Shown piece by piece: positions 63,494 to 64,000 of a stretch of DNA of 64,000 nt. Both the position numbers and the translations under genes were made by a program. Location of the stretch: contig NZ_JACHWU010000003.1 in the NCBI RefSeq assembly GCF_014191605.1, positions 682,001 through 746,000 of the forward strand. The letters are read 5' to 3'. The notes under the pieces were generated by a model that had not been told where the DNA came from, made no database searches, and saw nothing but the letters and a program-made list of their open reading frames with translations. Every line of letters starts with the position of its first letter. Within the stretch, counting starts at the first letter, position 1. This stretch comes from Prauserella isguenensis. GTDB taxonomy: Bacteria > Actinomycetota > Actinomycetes > Mycobacteriales > Pseudonocardiaceae.

Positions 63494-64000
63494 TCAGCCG
63501 ACGACGTCGTCATCCTCCGCGGCCTTGGCGACGGCCGTGGCGACCTCATCGGCCACCCTCGGATCGAGCGGGCTCGGCACGATGCGGTCGGCCGACAGCT
63601 CGTCGGCGGCCACCGACACGATCGCCTCGGCCGCCGCGAGCTTCATGTTCTCCGTGATCGCCCGAGCACCGGCGTCCAGTGCGCCGCGGAACACACCCGG
63701 GAACGCCAGCACGTTGTTGATCTGGTTCGGGAAGTCGCTGCGACCGGTGGCCACGACGGACGCGTATTTCGCCGCCACCTCCGGGTGAACCTCCGGATCC
63801 GGATTGGACAGTGCGAACACGATCGGTTCCGGCGCCATCGTCGAGAGCAGGTTCTCGTCGATCGTCGCGCTCGACAGGCCGATGAACACGTCAGCACCGG
63901 CCATCGCCTCGTCGATCCCGCCGCGCAGACCCGCCGTGTTGGTCGTCTCGGCGAGCTCGGCCTTGATCGCGTTGAGGTTGTCCCGGCCCGCGTGGATGAT
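63494..64000 (-). CDS. Malic enzyme, C-terminal part
   Basis: The last 168 residues of a malic enzyme whose start lies beyond the window. The NAD(P)-binding domain is visible: GADVFIGLSSATIDENLLST, FALSNPDPEVHPE and NNVLAFPGVFRGALDAGARA, all typical of the short bacterial malic enzymes. It oxidatively decarboxylates malate to pyruvate. The cofactor preference cannot be decided from this part. Confidence 0.93.
   Translation of the reverse strand: MIHAGRDNLNAIKAELAETTNTAGLRGGIDEAMAGADVFIGLSSATIDENLLSTMAPEPIVFALSNPDPEVHPEVAAKYASVVATGRSDFPNQINNVLAFPGVFRGALDAGARAITENMKLAAAEAIVSVAADELSADRIVPSPLDPRVADEVATAVAKAAEDDDVVG

Overview
The window reads as chromosomal DNA of a very high-GC actinomycete, most likely Pseudonocardiaceae (the Saccharomonospora/Amycolatopsis neighbourhood). 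I infer this from the strong G/C third-position bias, the many GTG starts, the actinobacterial gene set (Kgd-type 2-oxoglutarate decarboxylase, mycofactocin genes, AccA1/AccD1, a TmsABC-like set) and repeated 4-base ATGA/GTGA gene overlaps. No phage, transposase, integrase, CRISPR, tRNA or rRNA was seen.

Layout. 1-6.1 kb: aerobic cobalamin genes; cobG-cobH-cobI run leftward and leave the window, cobN runs rightward. 6.2-13 kb: ilvD, divergent tex, a GreA-like factor and a secreted three-domain phosphoesterase. 13.1-20.3 kb: a complete mycofactocin locus. mftR and an alpha/beta hydrolase run leftward; mftA, mftB, mftC, mftD, an SDR, mftF and mftE form one tightly overlapping rightward operon. 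20.7-25.9 kb: a PF04672 methyltransferase, then a four-gene set resembling tmsA-tmsB-tmsC (10-methyl-branched fatty acids) plus an epoxide-hydrolase-like gene. 26-34.5 kb: ceramidase-family enzyme, serine hydrolase, quinone oxidoreductase, an LLM monooxygenase/FMN reductase pair, a PhaC-like hydrolase and methionine aminopeptidase.

34.6-41.1 kb: a leucine/isovalerate-type unit (accD1-accA1-fadE) and a TetR regulator; the promoters of both carry the motif GTTAG-N6-CTAAC, so the regulator probably controls the operon and itself. A secreted SGNH esterase lies between them. 41.2-45.6 kb: a small unknown protein, a PucR regulator, a quinone oxidoreductase under a MerR/SoxR-type promoter, and alanine dehydrogenase. 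46.3-52.2 kb: an ABC-2-type exporter pair and a full-length fused ABC exporter. 52.5-56.3 kb: kgd. 56.4-58 kb: a secreted subtilase with a P-domain. 58.3-61.7 kb: an OpuC/ProU-type osmoprotectant ABC operon. 62-63.4 kb: a branched-polyamine synthase (BpsA) homologue. 63.5 kb to the end: the C-terminus of a malic enzyme.

The most unusual non-gene signal is a dispersed family of 21-nt tandem repeats (consensus close to GTGTTGCGGATTCCGGGGGCC, quoted here as GTGTTGC-GGATTCC-GGGGGCC). It occurs at three loci, each 14-26 nt downstream of a stop codon and on the same strand as that gene. Other notable signals are a perfect 32-nt palindrome, several TAnnnT boxes 6-8 nt before a start codon (predicted leaderless mRNAs), a 9-codon leader ORF overlapping the pucR start, and a Thr in place of the expected catalytic Ser in the ceramidase homologue. 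All functions come from reading sequence and family knowledge; no searches were run.
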